This document shows, piece after piece, positions 26,284 to 39,939 of a DNA stretch of 64,000 nucleotides. The translations under genes were made by a program, and so were the position numbers. The notes beneath the pieces were generated by a model that made no database searches, was not told the DNA's origin, and worked only from the letters and a program-made list of their open reading frames with translations. Source of the stretch: Palaemon carinicauda (Eukaryota; Arthropoda; Malacostraca; Decapoda; Palaemonidae); NCBI RefSeq assembly GCF_036898095.1, contig NC_090739.1, forward strand, positions 68,468,351-68,532,350. Direction: 5' to 3'. The stretch's first letter is position 1. The number at the start of each line of letters is the position of its first letter.

Positions 26284-26488
26284 CTATCGAATATGGATGG
26301 TTTTTCCTTCTTGACGTAATTGGAGGGCACATAACCAGCCTGATTGCGGTTGTTCATTACCCTCCACCAGTGCTTGGAATCGTCCAAGAGCAAAAGGCGC
26401 TCATTTTTACGAAGGTCTAGCTCGTGGCTCCCCTGGGCAGTATAATCATACTTGGCGGTGACCCAACAGTCTTCACCAACTGTTTTTC
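26284..26488 (-). CDS. dock: dock/Nck adaptor, coding exon 2 (first SH3 domain)
   Basis: Nck/Dreadlocks is a cytoplasmic adaptor with three SH3 domains and one SH2 domain that links receptor tyrosine kinases and guidance receptors to Pak/WASP actin regulators. This 205-bp exon encodes a whole first SH3 domain. It shows AKYDY (ALYDY-type motif, model residues 18-22), [15 protein letters not shown], the WW pair of the peptide groove (47-48) and GYVPSNYV (58-65), then KKEKPSIFD. The DDSKHWWRV and PSNYV wording is diagnostic for Nck rather than other SH3 proteins. Boundaries: acceptor ...CCACATTTCAG|GAAAAA and donor ...GATAG|GTGAGTACC. It starts with two bases of a split codon and ends with two bases (AG) of another. 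An extended reading frame outside these limits is intronic. Confidence 0.92.
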
Positions 26489-26778
26489 CTGAAATGTGGA
26501 ATTGGGCGAAATGTGAGAAACCACATTTTCGAGTGAGGCTTATGGTGCTTACATTTATAAGCACATTAAAAATCATATTCAATCATAGCCCCTATCACAT
26601 ACATACAAACGCAACTATATAGGTTTAATGAAAAGCGTATTCAATGACTGCATTGCTTCCATAACATACACACATCTACATACAGTATAAAGAAAAGAAT
26701 ATTAAATCATATAAGTGTAATGAAAGACGCATTCAACTTTATTTCTATCGTGTAATCATTCACACGTGTAAAGATAAA

Positions 26779-26885
26779 GATTGATTGACTGATTTTGAAT
26801 TTTCTGGCATCCTGACATCGACGGTCATTGACGCCGATATTGTCTATTATAAATAAAGAATAAAAGATAATTCGATTTAAAACTA
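26779..26885 (-). mobile_element. LINE 3' tail fragment (Jockey-like family)
   Basis: It reads GATTGATTGACTGATT, then TTTCTGGCATCCTGACATC and GGTCATTGACGCCGATAT. This matches the 3' UTR and GATT tail of the element at 2831-3540, in the same orientation. A severely 5'-truncated copy inside dock intron 1. Confidence 0.75.
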
Positions 26886-27191
26886 TAAAAGCGAAGAAGT
26901 AAAGAGAAGCACATTCAATCATATACTTATGATGAAAAAAAAACATTCAATCCTAGATTCTACACCATACACATAGATTTATAAACATGCAAATAAACAT
27001 TTAAAAACAGAAGAAAGAAATGCACATTAAAGAAAAGTCTCTCAGAAGCACATACATCAATAGACCTACGAATGTTCACGAATCCCTTCATACGTGACAA
27101 TTTCAGAGAGCAAATCAACTCCACCCTAACCCCATTGACAATGCAAAAGGGGAAGAATGGAATAACCAAATCGATCCCACTAAATTGCGTC

Positions 27192-27194
<3 letters not shown>

Positions 27195-27268
<74 letters not shown>
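27195..27268. repeat. (TC)n microsatellite
   Basis: Pure TC run of 74 bp. Confidence 0.97.
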
Positions 27269-27270
<2 letters not shown>

Positions 27271-28007
27271 GTCTACTACCGAGAAAGCGGGACTTTAAAT
27301 AATAAACAACGGACTGGGTATCAAACAACGTGGAGAACTGTGGATGGAAATGTTCAAAGTAATGATCCTCGAGTTGGTGATCATTAAAAAAAGTTCGAGC
27401 TACTGACACTGTACGAATGTCCTCCAGAATATCTCTGAAGGCCAACAATAATAGTCAGGCAATATCAAACGTAATAATTCACTTTTTGAAAAACTATCCA
27501 ATGGTCAATACTCTCTCAGTCTTGAAAAGACCTGTTAACCGAAAAAATTTTCATGGAAGCATATCAAAACTGACCACCTGAAGTAACAATAAGTCCCATT
27601 ACACCACCTGATGATGAACTCACAATAAATGAAATTCCATTAAAACAGCTGTTATGAAACTGAAACCAAGACGGGTAACTCGATGCAAACCTGCCATTTC
27701 CAAATTGTCCTAAGAAAACACACACACACATGCACGCACGCTGTTTCTCTCCTGAGAAGGAAATTAACAGATGGAAGATAACACTGACCAGAAGTTAAGG
27801 AAGAAAACGAGGGTATGAGTATGGCACCCTAACATGGGATTGCCATAGACTCGTGTTACCAGCCCTTGAGATTAACAAAGAATACATTGTGTGTGAAAAA
27901 AAAACTGACTTTAACAACAGAATCAATATTTGTTTTTCTTTTTTTCTTTTTTTGCAAAAATATTTATATATAGAAGCTCTTTCAACTGAACGATTCAAAT
28001 TCATTTC

Positions 28008-28010
<3 letters not shown>

Positions 28011-28068
<58 letters not shown>
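28011..28068. repeat. (GA)n microsatellite
   Basis: Pure GA run of 58 bp. Confidence 0.97.
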
Positions 28069-28070
<2 letters not shown>

Positions 28071-29326
28071 AAGCAGAGGAAATAAGAAGCCTCCAAAGTT
28101 TTCTTTCAATAGAAAGGTCTCTCTGCTACAAGAAATAGCCAAAAGAAACTACTGATACTGAGATAGAAAAAAAAAGTTGAAAGGGGTGAAGCCAAACGAG
28201 AATTCCTCATAGATAACAACCGTGACTAGAATTCCAAAGCGGAGGGAAAATACTACGACGGAGAACTTTGAATGGAGTCGATGCCATCTTTTTGATGGGG
28301 ATATTACAGTATTTTCAGCTCGCACTGAAAAAAAAAAGATATAAATAACTGGATAATCTTATTAATAACTACTAACCCAAATCCGATTACAAAAGTTACT
28401 ATTAAAGAATAACAATTTGTCCATAATTAACTTGAAGAGAAAAGATAATAGCATATCGTTAATCATCCAAATCAAATGAAAAATCTAATTTTATTAAAAT
28501 TATCACTGTGAAATCCCAGAAACTAACAAGGGCGTCAGTGTACGCATAAAATCAATAGCAAATGCTGTCACTAACACACTACAAAACCACCATCAAAAAC
28601 ATATCTACAGTATAACAAATGTTATAAAAAGTTAGAAAGCCGCAAAGAAAAATTATAACCACTGGGAAAAAAAAGACTATATAAAAACTGTGATTGCTTA
28701 CAGCATAGCATATATAAACGAAATCTGCATCCAACAATAAACGATTATGAATTGAAATGATAAGTGGTCAATGCCAAATATTACCAAAAAAATAATACCA
28801 AATGACAACGACACTTAAAAGTATTCAATCATTGAACAGAACTTCAATGAAAATTAGCAGGCAACACACAAATGACCAAAAATAACAATATTACAAGTGT
28901 TTTCAGACTGAATACCTCCGCCAAGACAAAAATACGACACCTAAACTGTGCCTTGTCTTCAAAATTTACAATCCTCTTACCCGAATTATAACTTTGGGCA
29001 AAACTTTGCCATTCGACAACTGTTTTTTATTTTTCTTATTTTTTTTTTTTTAGTAATAAAAAGTAATCAACGCCTAACAGCAACACAATCAAAAGTGAAA
29101 ACCTGCCATAGAAGCTTCCTCTTACATAATACCCTGTTAACACTCATCAAAACGACAGATAACATGTTCACTAAATGTATCACACACGCAGCATGCCCTA
29201 ACAAGAGGAATGACTGCTTGCATGACATGCATGTGGGCTGGCACTGGAGACAATACGAAGGGCACGACTCTTTTTCTCTAAACACAAGGGGCAAAAATAA
29301 AGTTTACGAGAAATCAACTTCTGTGT

Positions 29327-29329
<3 letters not shown>

Positions 29330-29411
<82 letters not shown>
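29330..29411. repeat. (GA)n microsatellite
   Basis: Pure GA run of 82 bp, among the longest in the window. Confidence 0.97.
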
Positions 29412-29415
<4 letters not shown>

Positions 29416-30769
29416 AACAATGACCCTAAGCATGCGTAAAAGAAATGTTTAAAATGTCACTGTTCAAAGGATACTTTCTACCATTAAATTCCCAGAACTC
29501 ACCTTAGTATTGTTCGTTTCTAATATTTATTTATCATCTGAATGCATTACACCATCGCAGAAACGATTCATCCAACAGATAATAACCAGTAACAAGAAAT
29601 TAACGTTATTTATACTGGATTTCGGCTAAAATTAACCTGAGTATTCAACCAATAGCTGGCACTGGGACTGGGACTTTACATCCGGCGAAGTCGTTATCTT
29701 AAACATAAAATCTCTTTAACACACATAGAAGTCTCGTTATAGCTTGCAAACTACATACCACGTCCGTCTTCTCCCGTGAAGTAGTTATAAATAAACAAAA
29801 ATATAAATAAATGTGTGTGATAAGAGGAAAATCAATGATGCTTACAAAGTTACGATTTCAATTAAGAGCATTTGCAGAAAATTTAATAAAAAAGTAAGAC
29901 TTTCTAAAGTAATATTTTTTTTTAAATGGAATATTTTAAAGAATATGCGAGAGATTTTATCTATATTGTTCTTTAACAACTGACCACATTGGTTTGCCAA
30001 AATATGCTGTGATGAAGATCAATGCATCAATTCCCAGGCACGATAACTAAAGAAACAAATTAATATGCGTCACCTCTAATAAGCGAGAATTAAGCCACAG
30101 TGCATGCAAATGAAGGAATTTAACCAGACAAGAGATAAAGATTATTCAGCGTTTACGGTAAACAAATCAAGAATATTTTGGTAACAGTTGGTAGAAGTGA
30201 GATTTCAATTGGATGCTATTTCACCTTTTTCTGCCCATGAAAACCAAAGGTTTCGTCTGTCCCAAACCAAATCTCTTTGATTTCTCTCCCCTAAGGACCA
30301 TTTTCAGGACATTTAAATACTTAATCAAACCATCAATGGGTCTATACAGATTAATTCCTCATAATCCCACATCAGCTTTTAGAAATTCGCAGAATTATGT
30401 AACAAACATAATCTTTAATTAACTCGCCATGAGAAATCGAGATCACTTTTTTTCTTTTTTCGTTTTTTGTCTGGCTCAAAAGTCATGTCCTTCCCTCACC
30501 CCTGGTGCTTCAATGCACCACTTTCACCTCATCCCCTGAAGCCTCCTAAAGGGAATCTACGCAAACACCGTACTGCATTGCACTGATGATTTTATGTCTG
30601 AACAATGAGTCGCTTCATTTTCACTTCAATCTCTTCAGATTAATGTGAGCATAATCCACGTCTGGTCAAAAGTAGTATTTATGGTATTTACCGTCTGTTT
30701 AAATTTGCAGACAATCAAAACAAATATTCGCAGGCCTTCTCTCTTAGAATAGAAACAGATCTAAAGTAA

Positions 30770-31030
30770 ATAGACTTTGAGAGTGCAGGCCTCCCCCACG
30801 GCAGATTATTTCTCGAGGTTAGGGTTAATTCGGTCGACCTTTCGCTCGACCATGACCTTAACCTTTGACCTAGGACCTTCAAAATTGAATCGCTTCGACG
30901 TCTCAATATAAAAATTAATCCCCGAAATTTTCACAACTCTATGAGTAAAATTTTGGCTACGAAGTTGTTCACAAACAAACAAACAGGGGTGAAAACATAA
31001 ACTCCTCCCAACTTCATTGGAGGAGGTAAA
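30770..31030 (+). mobile_element. Interspersed repeat ending in GGAGGAGGTAAAA
   Basis: GC-richer, non-coding block that starts near GTGCAGGCCTCCCCCACGG, contains ATGACCTTAACCTTTGACCT and a short ACAA run, and ends in CAACTTCATTGGAGGAGGTA. From memory this resembles a repeat common in marine invertebrates whose ends carry CCTCC/GGAGG. The family and exact ends are not established here. Confidence 0.45.
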
Positions 31031-32201
31031 AACCTACGGTGTCATTACAAATATGTATGTGTATTAGATTCTCTTATCTAGCTTCCATATTTGGCAATAA
31101 CTATACCATACCGGAGAAATGTTACCTAAAGTCAAAATATATTTAGTGAAACTTAAATAGCTTTTACTCCTATTTTCCACAAGAGAAATAGTTAATATGC
31201 TTTTAATATCATAAAACTGTCCAAAACAAGAGACATTTCAAATAGCTCTTCCCACTGCGACTTCCGCAACCTCTTCAAATACTGAGAAGAAACTTACCTT
31301 CTTATGAATACAGATTATACGTAAATTCCTTTCGGTTCACCTTAAATTAATTGGTCAACAAACATAAGACTCAAAAATTGTATGAAATATTATGCTACTA
31401 TGCCTTGGAAGAGATGCGATGATTAAATGCCCTTTTTCAATTTCACCATGACTTGACACGACACGCCATTAAAATTGAAAAAAAAAAAAAGTGCTCTTCA
31501 TCCTTCAGTATTTGATGATGAAAATTATGACTAAAAATATTAGAAAGGTAAGTAATCAGGATTAGGATGGGATGTGCTAAATATGATCTCATGAGGTTTC
31601 TTTACCTCCTAAGTAAACGACAGGATTAAATATAAAAATCAACTATAACAAGGAGTATGATTAATGTCCAACTTCGCAGGGTAAAAATTTGTTTTTTGAA
31701 TCCTCTCGGGGCAATTTTTTTCCGATCCCACTTTAATTTCTGGCTCGCATTTTTAATCTTCATTTTTAAAGGACGCATGATATAAAAAAAAAAAAAAGTA
31801 TCTGCAGAGTCATCGAAATTAATTTCGACATCGTAGCGATACAAGATATTCTCAATTTGTATTTCAATCATGATGATGACTTATCATATACCTTAATCAC
31901 CTACTAAGAGGAGTGTAAATTCACCTGATCAATAAAAATTATCAAGATACAAAAAGAAAGAGCAATTTCCTTTGAACATATTGCTACCATCGGCAAATAT
32001 TCTAGCGTACCTGCTCCAGTCATATCATCCCTTATATCTTCCCAAGCGCGAATTGCAGCAGTTCTGAATAATCTACACAGTACGAACTGACTACTATATA
32101 TCATGACCGAGAAAGTCTCTCTTGAATTCATTCATAACATTTAACACAGTATTATCGCCTAAATTCAAATAACAAATATATACTTCTAAATTATTAATAC
32201 A

Positions 32202-32224
32202 CTCTCTCTCTCTCTCTCTCTCTC

Positions 32225-32296
<72 letters not shown>
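32202..32296. repeat. Inverted dinucleotide tract (CT)12-(AG)n
   Basis: A 24-bp CT run (32202-32225) abuts a 71-bp AG/GA run (32226-32296). The two are mutually complementary across the central TCTAGA, so the junction can form a stem of up to 24 bp without a loop. Confidence 0.95.
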
Positions 32297-32298
<2 letters not shown>

Positions 32299-34764
32299 CT
32301 CAAGTTAAAAAGCATGAATGTACAGTATGTGGTTATGGCTCTTCCCAGGGAAAGATTACCAACCAAATTTAGACACTCCTCTCAAGACAAGGATGACCGT
32401 GCACTAAATTCAAGTCTATATCATTCACATGAGAGACAGGCATCCTTTTACATTTAGCTGTTACTAAACTTGAACTCCTACCACTCATTCATTATATTAG
32501 CTCGTTCTCGACGATCTTCGCGTTTAAAGTAGCAGACGTCACTGTTCTTCCTACTGAGACTTTCAAGTTATAATAATGTGATCCTCACATTTTTCCTAAG
32601 AGGTCGAGAGATACGGCTGCTTCAAATAAGGGTTTTCCAGTTCAAGAATCTGTACTTTGTTAATTTACTAAGCAAATAGAGAAGACGTCAATGAAATATT
32701 TGCAATAACAATCGCTCTAAATGAAAATGAAAAAACTCAAACGTTTAATCTACAGGTCATTCGGAGAGTGTAACGTTCAAGAAACAATGACTGATAAACA
32801 TGAAAGCCAACTATATAGCTATAGAAATAAAATCCTAACTATTCTAGTCTTATAAAAAGGAAACGTGATAGATGTTCATAAAATGAACATTACGGTACGC
32901 AACATGATACTCTAAATACTTAAGAATGTATACGGTAAAAAAATCTTGCAGGCCCGACAGGGCACATTGTTTTTTTTCCCCTGTGTTCTAGGACCATGAA
33001 TACAACCCTTAAAGTAAAATAAAATAAGATACCGCTTCCAAGAAAATGGCATAACACCCACGACAATACAGTAGACTGTAGATGGTTAAACCACAATCAA
33101 AACATTAAAGTAAATACAAAATTTTCGCTATCATTAAAGCCCTTGTGATGCAATACAAGAAAAGGTTATATTGTATATATCTACATTACAATACTGAAGT
33201 GGAGATTGTTCATAGATAAGATTAAGATTAGCCTACGTGTGTGTGTGAGTCACCACCGAGCCCATCTACATGATAACAATAGGTACCATTAGATGAGAGT
33301 CGAGCTGCTCAAAAATTGCAAGTTATCCTTCATGTGCATGTATGTACACAGACGATATCCTAGATGTCAAACCTAAAATCGATAAGGCGTGTATTGTCAC
33401 TGGTACCATTTTTAATCCCTTTATTCGTGCCCAGCCTCCAGTCGCAAGATATACGTAAACATTGCGTCCATGATCGCACGGGCAGGAAAAAATCGCCTAA
33501 TAATACACAGCAAACAAATCAATGGCACGGATGGGACATTCAAAATCCTTTCATTAACACGTTCATTACTAGACATTAAAACATTTGTAGTATACCTACG
33601 TCACAGTTCATTTGTTTTTATATGAAATTTCTCAATTAAAAAAATAAGTTACTTAAATGGTTACTTATCGTAAAAGTCAATGTTCTAAATCCGTTAAAGG
33701 TTAAAGGCAATCAAGTTTAGAAGAGCAAAGAGAAAGTGAACTGAAGGAGAAACCTTTCTACTGAAAACATCTCTATAGCAATTTCATTCTCGTGACGAAT
33801 AAATAAGAAAAGAAATGAAATGATAATGGAAAAATTATAGCAAATACATTTCATAAAAGGGTGCATTTCGTGGTCCTAGAATAAATGGCTATTGAATATT
33901 TTTCCAGCTATATCAATTATTTACAACGGCTGGTAAATCTAACGGGGATGACAAAACAGAATTAGATACCTGGTAGGTTTCAAATTCATATACTTTCTGA
34001 TTTTCCTAACACTAAAAGACCTTCATATTTACGATGTGTTTATTCAGCTATAAAACTACTAAATAGATGAACATCTCAGTGGCCAAAACATGAAATGAGG
34101 TCCGAAAATTTCAGTGATTAGAAGCAAATAACTGCATCACTGGTATGGCCCTCTTATAATCAGGAGGTTTGTCCCTAACACTTCACAGAAACTGACTGAC
34201 ATTTGTCAAGAAATTTGTCTATGAAAAATGGGTACTCTTTTCTTAGAAGAGGGACTTCAATCTTCCATAACTTGGTTAGCCATTTATATCTATAAATCCA
34301 CTTTGAAATAAGCACAGTAATAAAACATATATGATACAGTTTACATATAAATGACTACAGCACAGTATTTGGGAAGTAAAATCGTGTAAAAAAAAAACAG
34401 CATAATCCTTCAACAAGATCAATTTACCCCAATCTTAAGAGAACCCACTAAAAAACAAAGCAATTAGAATGACTCACTTTACTTCAATGGAAAAATTCAA
34501 GGAAACACCAAAATGAGCAATAAAAGAAAAAAGCCAAAACGACAGCATCCAGCAACTAATCAAGTCAATAATGTTTCAATCTGAAAACTAGTTAATCAAG
34601 GATTTATGACATTCAGTAGAGGAAATGAAACGAGAACTGAGATAAAAAAGAAAGGGTGCAAGAATTGAAATAAAGCAGAAATCCAAAAAGTAAATGAAGC
34701 TAAGGACAGAAAGAATACTGCAAAGGTTCTTTAAAATTGCCTGCAGTGCACTAAACCCAGTAAA

Positions 34765-34783
34765 CCCCCCCCCCCCCCCCCCC
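34765..34783. repeat. Homopolymer C19
   Basis: Nineteen consecutive C in otherwise AT-rich intron sequence. Confidence 0.9.
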
Positions 34784-37163
34784 GCAAGCTAACCTGTAGA
34801 TATACTTTATGAACATTGATTATCAGCAATACTATACGCTTCAAATAATTCAGTCCTCACTTTCTAAATACTAATGAAATTTCATTCAAACTTCCTGCCA
34901 CTACTATCTAACTGACATCAATGCATCATCAGATAAAAAATTAAACGTAACCACAATATTACCTTAGAGCCAAGATTCACATAAAATAATCAAAAGCAAA
35001 AACCACTCATACAGTATAAAACTCAATTGTTTTAAACTTTTACAAAAGTATGAATTATATCTGTTATAGAAAATACAGTCTATTAAAGCTTGTATTCCAC
35101 AATTTGTATACAGTGAAAATTAGGCTAATTGTTACTTATATCCTCTACATTTATAACCTTAAAAGGACAAATCAAACAAACTGAACCATAATGAAAACTT
35201 TAAATTTAACATAAACTAACTAGAGTATTGATCTTCTTACATGCTTAGTATGTTACAGAGTAAACAGCAGGAGAAACCTGGCAACTCAAGAGGCAAAAGT
35301 TATAATGATTATGCAATAAATACGGCCAAGTTATTAGTTTACTCTTAAAGAGAATACACTTTTCTATGTGTTTCATATCAATAAAACATATAAAAACTCC
35401 CATCAAGGAAATCATCAGTAGACTTCTCATGGTGAACATCCTTACGTTGACCATGCAAGATTATATAAAAAAAAATGGGTTACTTGATCTTTTCTGTATC
35501 TTTACAAATAAAAATAAAAAAGAACAAAGAAAAGAAAGAACAATTTGTTATTTAAAATTTGTATTTACCCTAACAAGCTCTATCAAGAGATTGCCAATCA
35601 TATTTAGTTTACCCATGTATAAACAAAAATATAAGGAATAGATATTATCATCAAACCAAAATAACTTTTTTTTTTCACAGCATAATAATCTGAAAATAAT
35701 ACCGTATATAGCATAGTCTCTGTAGATATCAGACAGAAAGGCTAGAGAAGGGATAGCTTTTTTGGATGGATATATCTTGTAGCCAGTTTTGCTTCTACAT
35801 TTTCAGCTTTCTTCTGCTTTTCATTAATGTACTTCTACTTCAAACATTTCATAAGTAAAGCACTTACCTTGGCTAATTTAGTATATAGTTAATGGTTTTA
35901 AAAATTTCCTAACAACAATACAACCACCTATAAATTTTTTTAAATGATGCTTATGTTAGAATAAACTTCTAATAAAACTCCCTAATGTCCAAAACACAAT
36001 AAACCACTAGGTATCATAAAAAGAGTTGAGCTTGATAGCTATGGTGGGCCTAGTAATAACATATACCACACCCTAGTTAGTCTACCCTACGCCTTCAAAA
36101 GATGAATTTCCACAGGGATTTTTTTCTTGACACTGTGGCACTATCACGAGATTATTTAGAATCAGAGACTGTCGAACTCATAATTAATAAAAATGTTCTG
36201 TAAGCAAAGAAAGAAGACTAATGAAGGCTACACGATATGCCAGTACTACTCAATGCTGCAAAAAATGGTATTGATATAGAAAATGAGTAACCTAAGAATG
36301 CAAGGTGCAAAAGATATATTACAAATAACAAATTGGTGGAAATTTGTGGTGTCCATGAGCTGGATTAATAGCAGACAACTCAAAGATTGAGATTGTTCAG
36401 GTATGTGAAGAGAAGGAAGGAGGAATAGTTGTTCAGAAAAGCAATACAGATGGCAGGACAAGATCTGTAGGCCAAGAATGCTAAAGAAAGCGTGTGAATT
36501 GAATAGATTAAGACCTAGGCCTAATGTAAGTCCAGGATGACACGAGTCCAAACCAAAGTGGGGAGAGCTCAGATCATATCTTCCGTAAATGGAATAAGCC
36601 ATATCGGTAGGCATAACTAGCCTACTAGGCATACGAAACTAGAAACTAGTTTTGTCCTTGCAATACCTTTGTCTAAAATAGCATGAACCGTGGCAATTCT
36701 TCAATTAATTTCAAAATAAAGAATTGATCAATACCATGTCTGCAGAAAATAATAAGCTGCTAAAATATGTTCAGAATACACAGCATTAACGAGGATATGT
36801 GTAGCCTCATACGCTTATTCCTCATCAAACTCGCGAAGCCCGGGCTAAGGCGAGACTCAAAACTGCCATCCACGTCATATGTTACCGGTAATGTCAAAAA
36901 TATTTCATTACATTCACAAACTCAGCATCTTCTGACAACAAAAATAAGAGTATTAGGGGATGACATCTCAACATGAAGCACCGTTTTGCGGTATTTTGAG
37001 AAGACAGCTATTCTGGCCTAAAGGAATATGATTCATCTAGCTTGAGTCCCTAACAAAAACAGCTAAGCAGCATCTTCCCACGCCTCTTTTCAAATGCACT
37101 TACACGTTTCCAAGCCGTGATATTTCCGCCGAGGGCCAGTTTCACATACCGATCGTTACTTAC

Positions 37164-37315
37164 CTAGTTTTAAGCTGGACATGATTACAACATTCCCAAT
37201 AATTCACAAAAATTCGCACAGCTTAATACATGTCACTCTCGGATGTTTGGATAATAATATAGACACTGTGATCCTAGCAGACAGATTTCGCGATCTCGAT
37301 CCTTTAACTGTAAAC
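37164..37315 (-). CDS. dock: dock/Nck first exon: 5' UTR and first six codons
   Basis: On the minus strand, ATG at 37182-37180 opens MSSLKL plus the first base (G) of a split codon, directly before a consensus donor CTAG|GTAAGT (GT at 37163-37162). The next exon begins with GA, completing GGA (Gly), so the phases fit and the reading continues into [15 protein letters not shown] of the first SH3 domain. An in-frame TGA lies 24 bases upstream of the ATG with no other ATG between, which supports this start. The 5' limit near 37315 is inferred from a TATA-like box about 25 bases upstream. A CACTTTGTTTACAG string near 37307 could instead be an acceptor from a further upstream UTR exon. Only the coding part (37164-37182) is well supported. 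Confidence 0.7.
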
Positions 37316-37336
37316 AAAGTGTGAGTAGGTTTCAAT

Positions 37337-37345
37337 CCCTTATAG
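37337..37345 (-). promoter_or_regulatory. TATA-like box for dock
   Basis: Minus-strand CTATAAGGG, about 155 bases upstream of the ATG, within a locally CpG-richer segment (GGGGCGCTATAAGG). It would place transcription start near 37315. This is a motif match only. Confidence 0.3.
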
Positions 37346-39890
37346 CGCCCCAACGTCCTCTATTTAAGCGACTTGTGGTATTTCGATGCTTTGCTTTTTC
37401 CAAAATTCACCATCGATATTACTAAGAGTTTATTCTTTATAATAACTTGATTGCCAATGAAAGCAGATGTTCCTAAACTTTTCGTAATCGATATTGTCTA
37501 AGCGTTTTTATTTCCTGTGTAATTAGTTATGGCTTATTCATACATAATTGTATAAGTCAACACGATATGCGTTAAGATCATCACCCGGGTTCTTGATAAA
37601 AACACGGTGTAGATGCAAGAATGGAAGAAATATAATCGTCTAGAAAGTTTCTCATGAATAAAACCTCTTCCTTTTTTGGAGTGAATTTATGCGTTGCTTG
37701 AAATCACCTTGATTATCAGTCTCATAAAACAAATGGAATTTTGTTTTGCTTCCATTCAATTTTGTTTACCATTGCATCAAGACATTCAACTCCGTTTTCT
37801 CTGAGAAAGAAGACTGAATGAAGCTTCCGACAAGCCGTATGATTTCCTTTTTTTTAAGATAATTAACTTTGTGAACTGCTTCGTTATCGTTAATATTTCC
37901 TTCATGTACTAAATCAAATTCCTTGTAAGCTTTAAAATCTAAAACGAAAACGTTCTTTATAACTTCTTTTGAAAACAGACGGTGCAGTAACTCTATGGAA
38001 TAAAAACGTCATGTTTCAACTATACTTTCACCCACTTTTTGTCTAAAATTTAGCAATAGTGTTAGCTGTACATGGAAACGTTTATGACAGCTGTGATTCC
38101 CACGTGTTGTATGAATATATTATGCACAAAGTGAGCATTTGGTGTAGCCTTTCGAAGAATTCAGACCAGGATAATGTGAGGAAATTAGAGCTACATAGTC
38201 AATTGTTGATTAAGTAGAGGTGATAAACTTTCAAGAAATCATAAACTAACGCTGCTGAATAAAACGGCTGCCATAATGGGCCGAATGGGCGCTTACAGAA
38301 GTGCCTCAGAATAAACGTAAATGGACGTACAGGTGATTCTCGTGTATGAACACAGCTGTTGATGGGTGATCGTCCTATATGTTCACAGCAAAGTTTCATG
38401 CAGAAAAAAATATGTTAATTACGAAAATAATCAAGGTATGTCTCTATAGTTTGGTAGGAAAATGAATTGGGAAAATCGTTTTCTCAGTACGTGCTGATTT
38501 ACTCGGATATTTTTTTTCCTTTTTAATTGAAAACACCTCTGAATAGGACGATGGCTACGCCATGACCAAAATAGATTAAAACTTAGACCAGCATTTCCTA
38601 TCAACTATTATTTACATTAACATTAAGGCACATTTTTACCTGTTAGTTACATTCTATATTCATCTTAAATAGCTTTCTCTTCTATGTCAAAACAATTTTT
38701 GGATAAAAATGTCTTTAATTGCGTTTGGAATAGCTGTAAATTGTAAAATATGTTTAGCTCTTATTGCAGCCTGCTAAAAAGTTTGGTTGCCATATGCTCA
38801 AAGATCTTTTAACAAAAGATGCAAACATCAACATTCTCACCATTATACTTTACTATTAACTGTATGATATGAATCACAACGTTGGACAACCTTGTTAGAA
38901 TTTCATCAAAACTACTGGGAACTAACCAACAAACAGCACAACGCAAATATTAGATATATGTACACCAGGCTAAACACTAAATATTATAACCAGGCAATGT
39001 CGCAGATATAAATTACATAATACTACGAAAATCTATGATAAATAGTGATCTTTTTTTTACCTAAGAAAGAAGATTCTGAATGAAAATGTAATATGAAATA
39101 AGCCAAAGACATAAAGGGCAATGAAAAATGCGTGATAACACCATCATTTTAGCAAAAGATACACAGTGATTTTCCTGAAATGAATAGGTTACAGTGATTA
39201 AGAATAATTAATGATAAAAATTGTCCACAATAACAGAAAAAAAATTGCAACTTTTATGTAATCGACTATTCATCTACAAACTTCAGTCTAGATTCTCTAG
39301 AACATTATTTATATAAATTCCTTTCTATTGGCAATAATCATGGTTCTGTTCTGTTATCTATTAATTTTTATTGATTACTTCATCAAATCGTCTTTAGTTC
39401 ACTTTTTCATCTATTCAAACTTTTAAAGATTCATTCAGGATGCCAGAAAACTCAAAATTAATCAATCAATCAATCATTCCTAAGCTCCTCTTCTCCATAA
39501 ACCCTGAAACATTCTCCTGCTCTTCATACTTAGCCTAGCAATAATCTTTCTTTATTCATCATCTTTGATCTTGAAAGTTTATCTAAATGAGGATCATATA
39601 ACTCAAAGGTCATAACTCTGACACAAAATTTTCACCCATTTATCAGGCTTGTCTCCATTGACAATGGACTTAATCTTTTTCTTTGATGAACATTCTGGGT
39701 GTGCAGAGATATCACAAAATCAAAGAGCTAGATATGCCCATGTGCATAAGTTATTTTCCTCATCAAAACAATTAACTTCGTTCTGATGTTTTGTCTTCAT
39801 TCTTTTTGGTACTCAAACTTTGTGTCTTTAATGTTTTTTTTTTTCTCCATGTGTATCATCTTAGTAACTACTCTATCAAGAAATCATCTT
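37346..39890. other. AT-rich intergenic stretch upstream of dock
   Basis: No gene is supported. At 39432-39477 the plus strand carries CAGGATGCCAGAAAAC followed by AATC repeats. This is the tail of the LINE family seen at 2.83 and 26.78 kb, in the opposite orientation. Confidence 0.5.
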
Positions 39891-39939
39891 AACACCTGCC
39901 ATGCCACCTCTTCCAGCTTCTACTGTGAGTAGGTTTCTT

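Larger units (their letters stand above)
26489..37163 (-). other. dock intron 1 (about 10.7 kb)
   Basis: Bounded by GTAAGT at 37163 and CAG ending at 26489 (minus strand). Donor and acceptor phases agree. It contains a LINE tail (26.78 kb), GA/CT tracts (27.2, 28.0, 29.3, 32.2 kb), an interspersed repeat (30.77-31.03 kb) and a C19 run (34765-34783). There is also a doubtful RT C-terminal remnant on the plus strand near 36.37-36.5 kb (LRLFRYVKRRKE). The rest is AT-rich sequence without supported genes. Large first introns often carry regulatory DNA, but I could not pick out a convincing enhancer. Confidence 0.75.

Noticed and set aside
36366..36520. RT C-terminal-like string LRLFRYVKRRKE on the plus strand
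   Set aside because: Only a dozen residues resemble the RWFGHVxRR block and stops follow; too weak for a separate feature.
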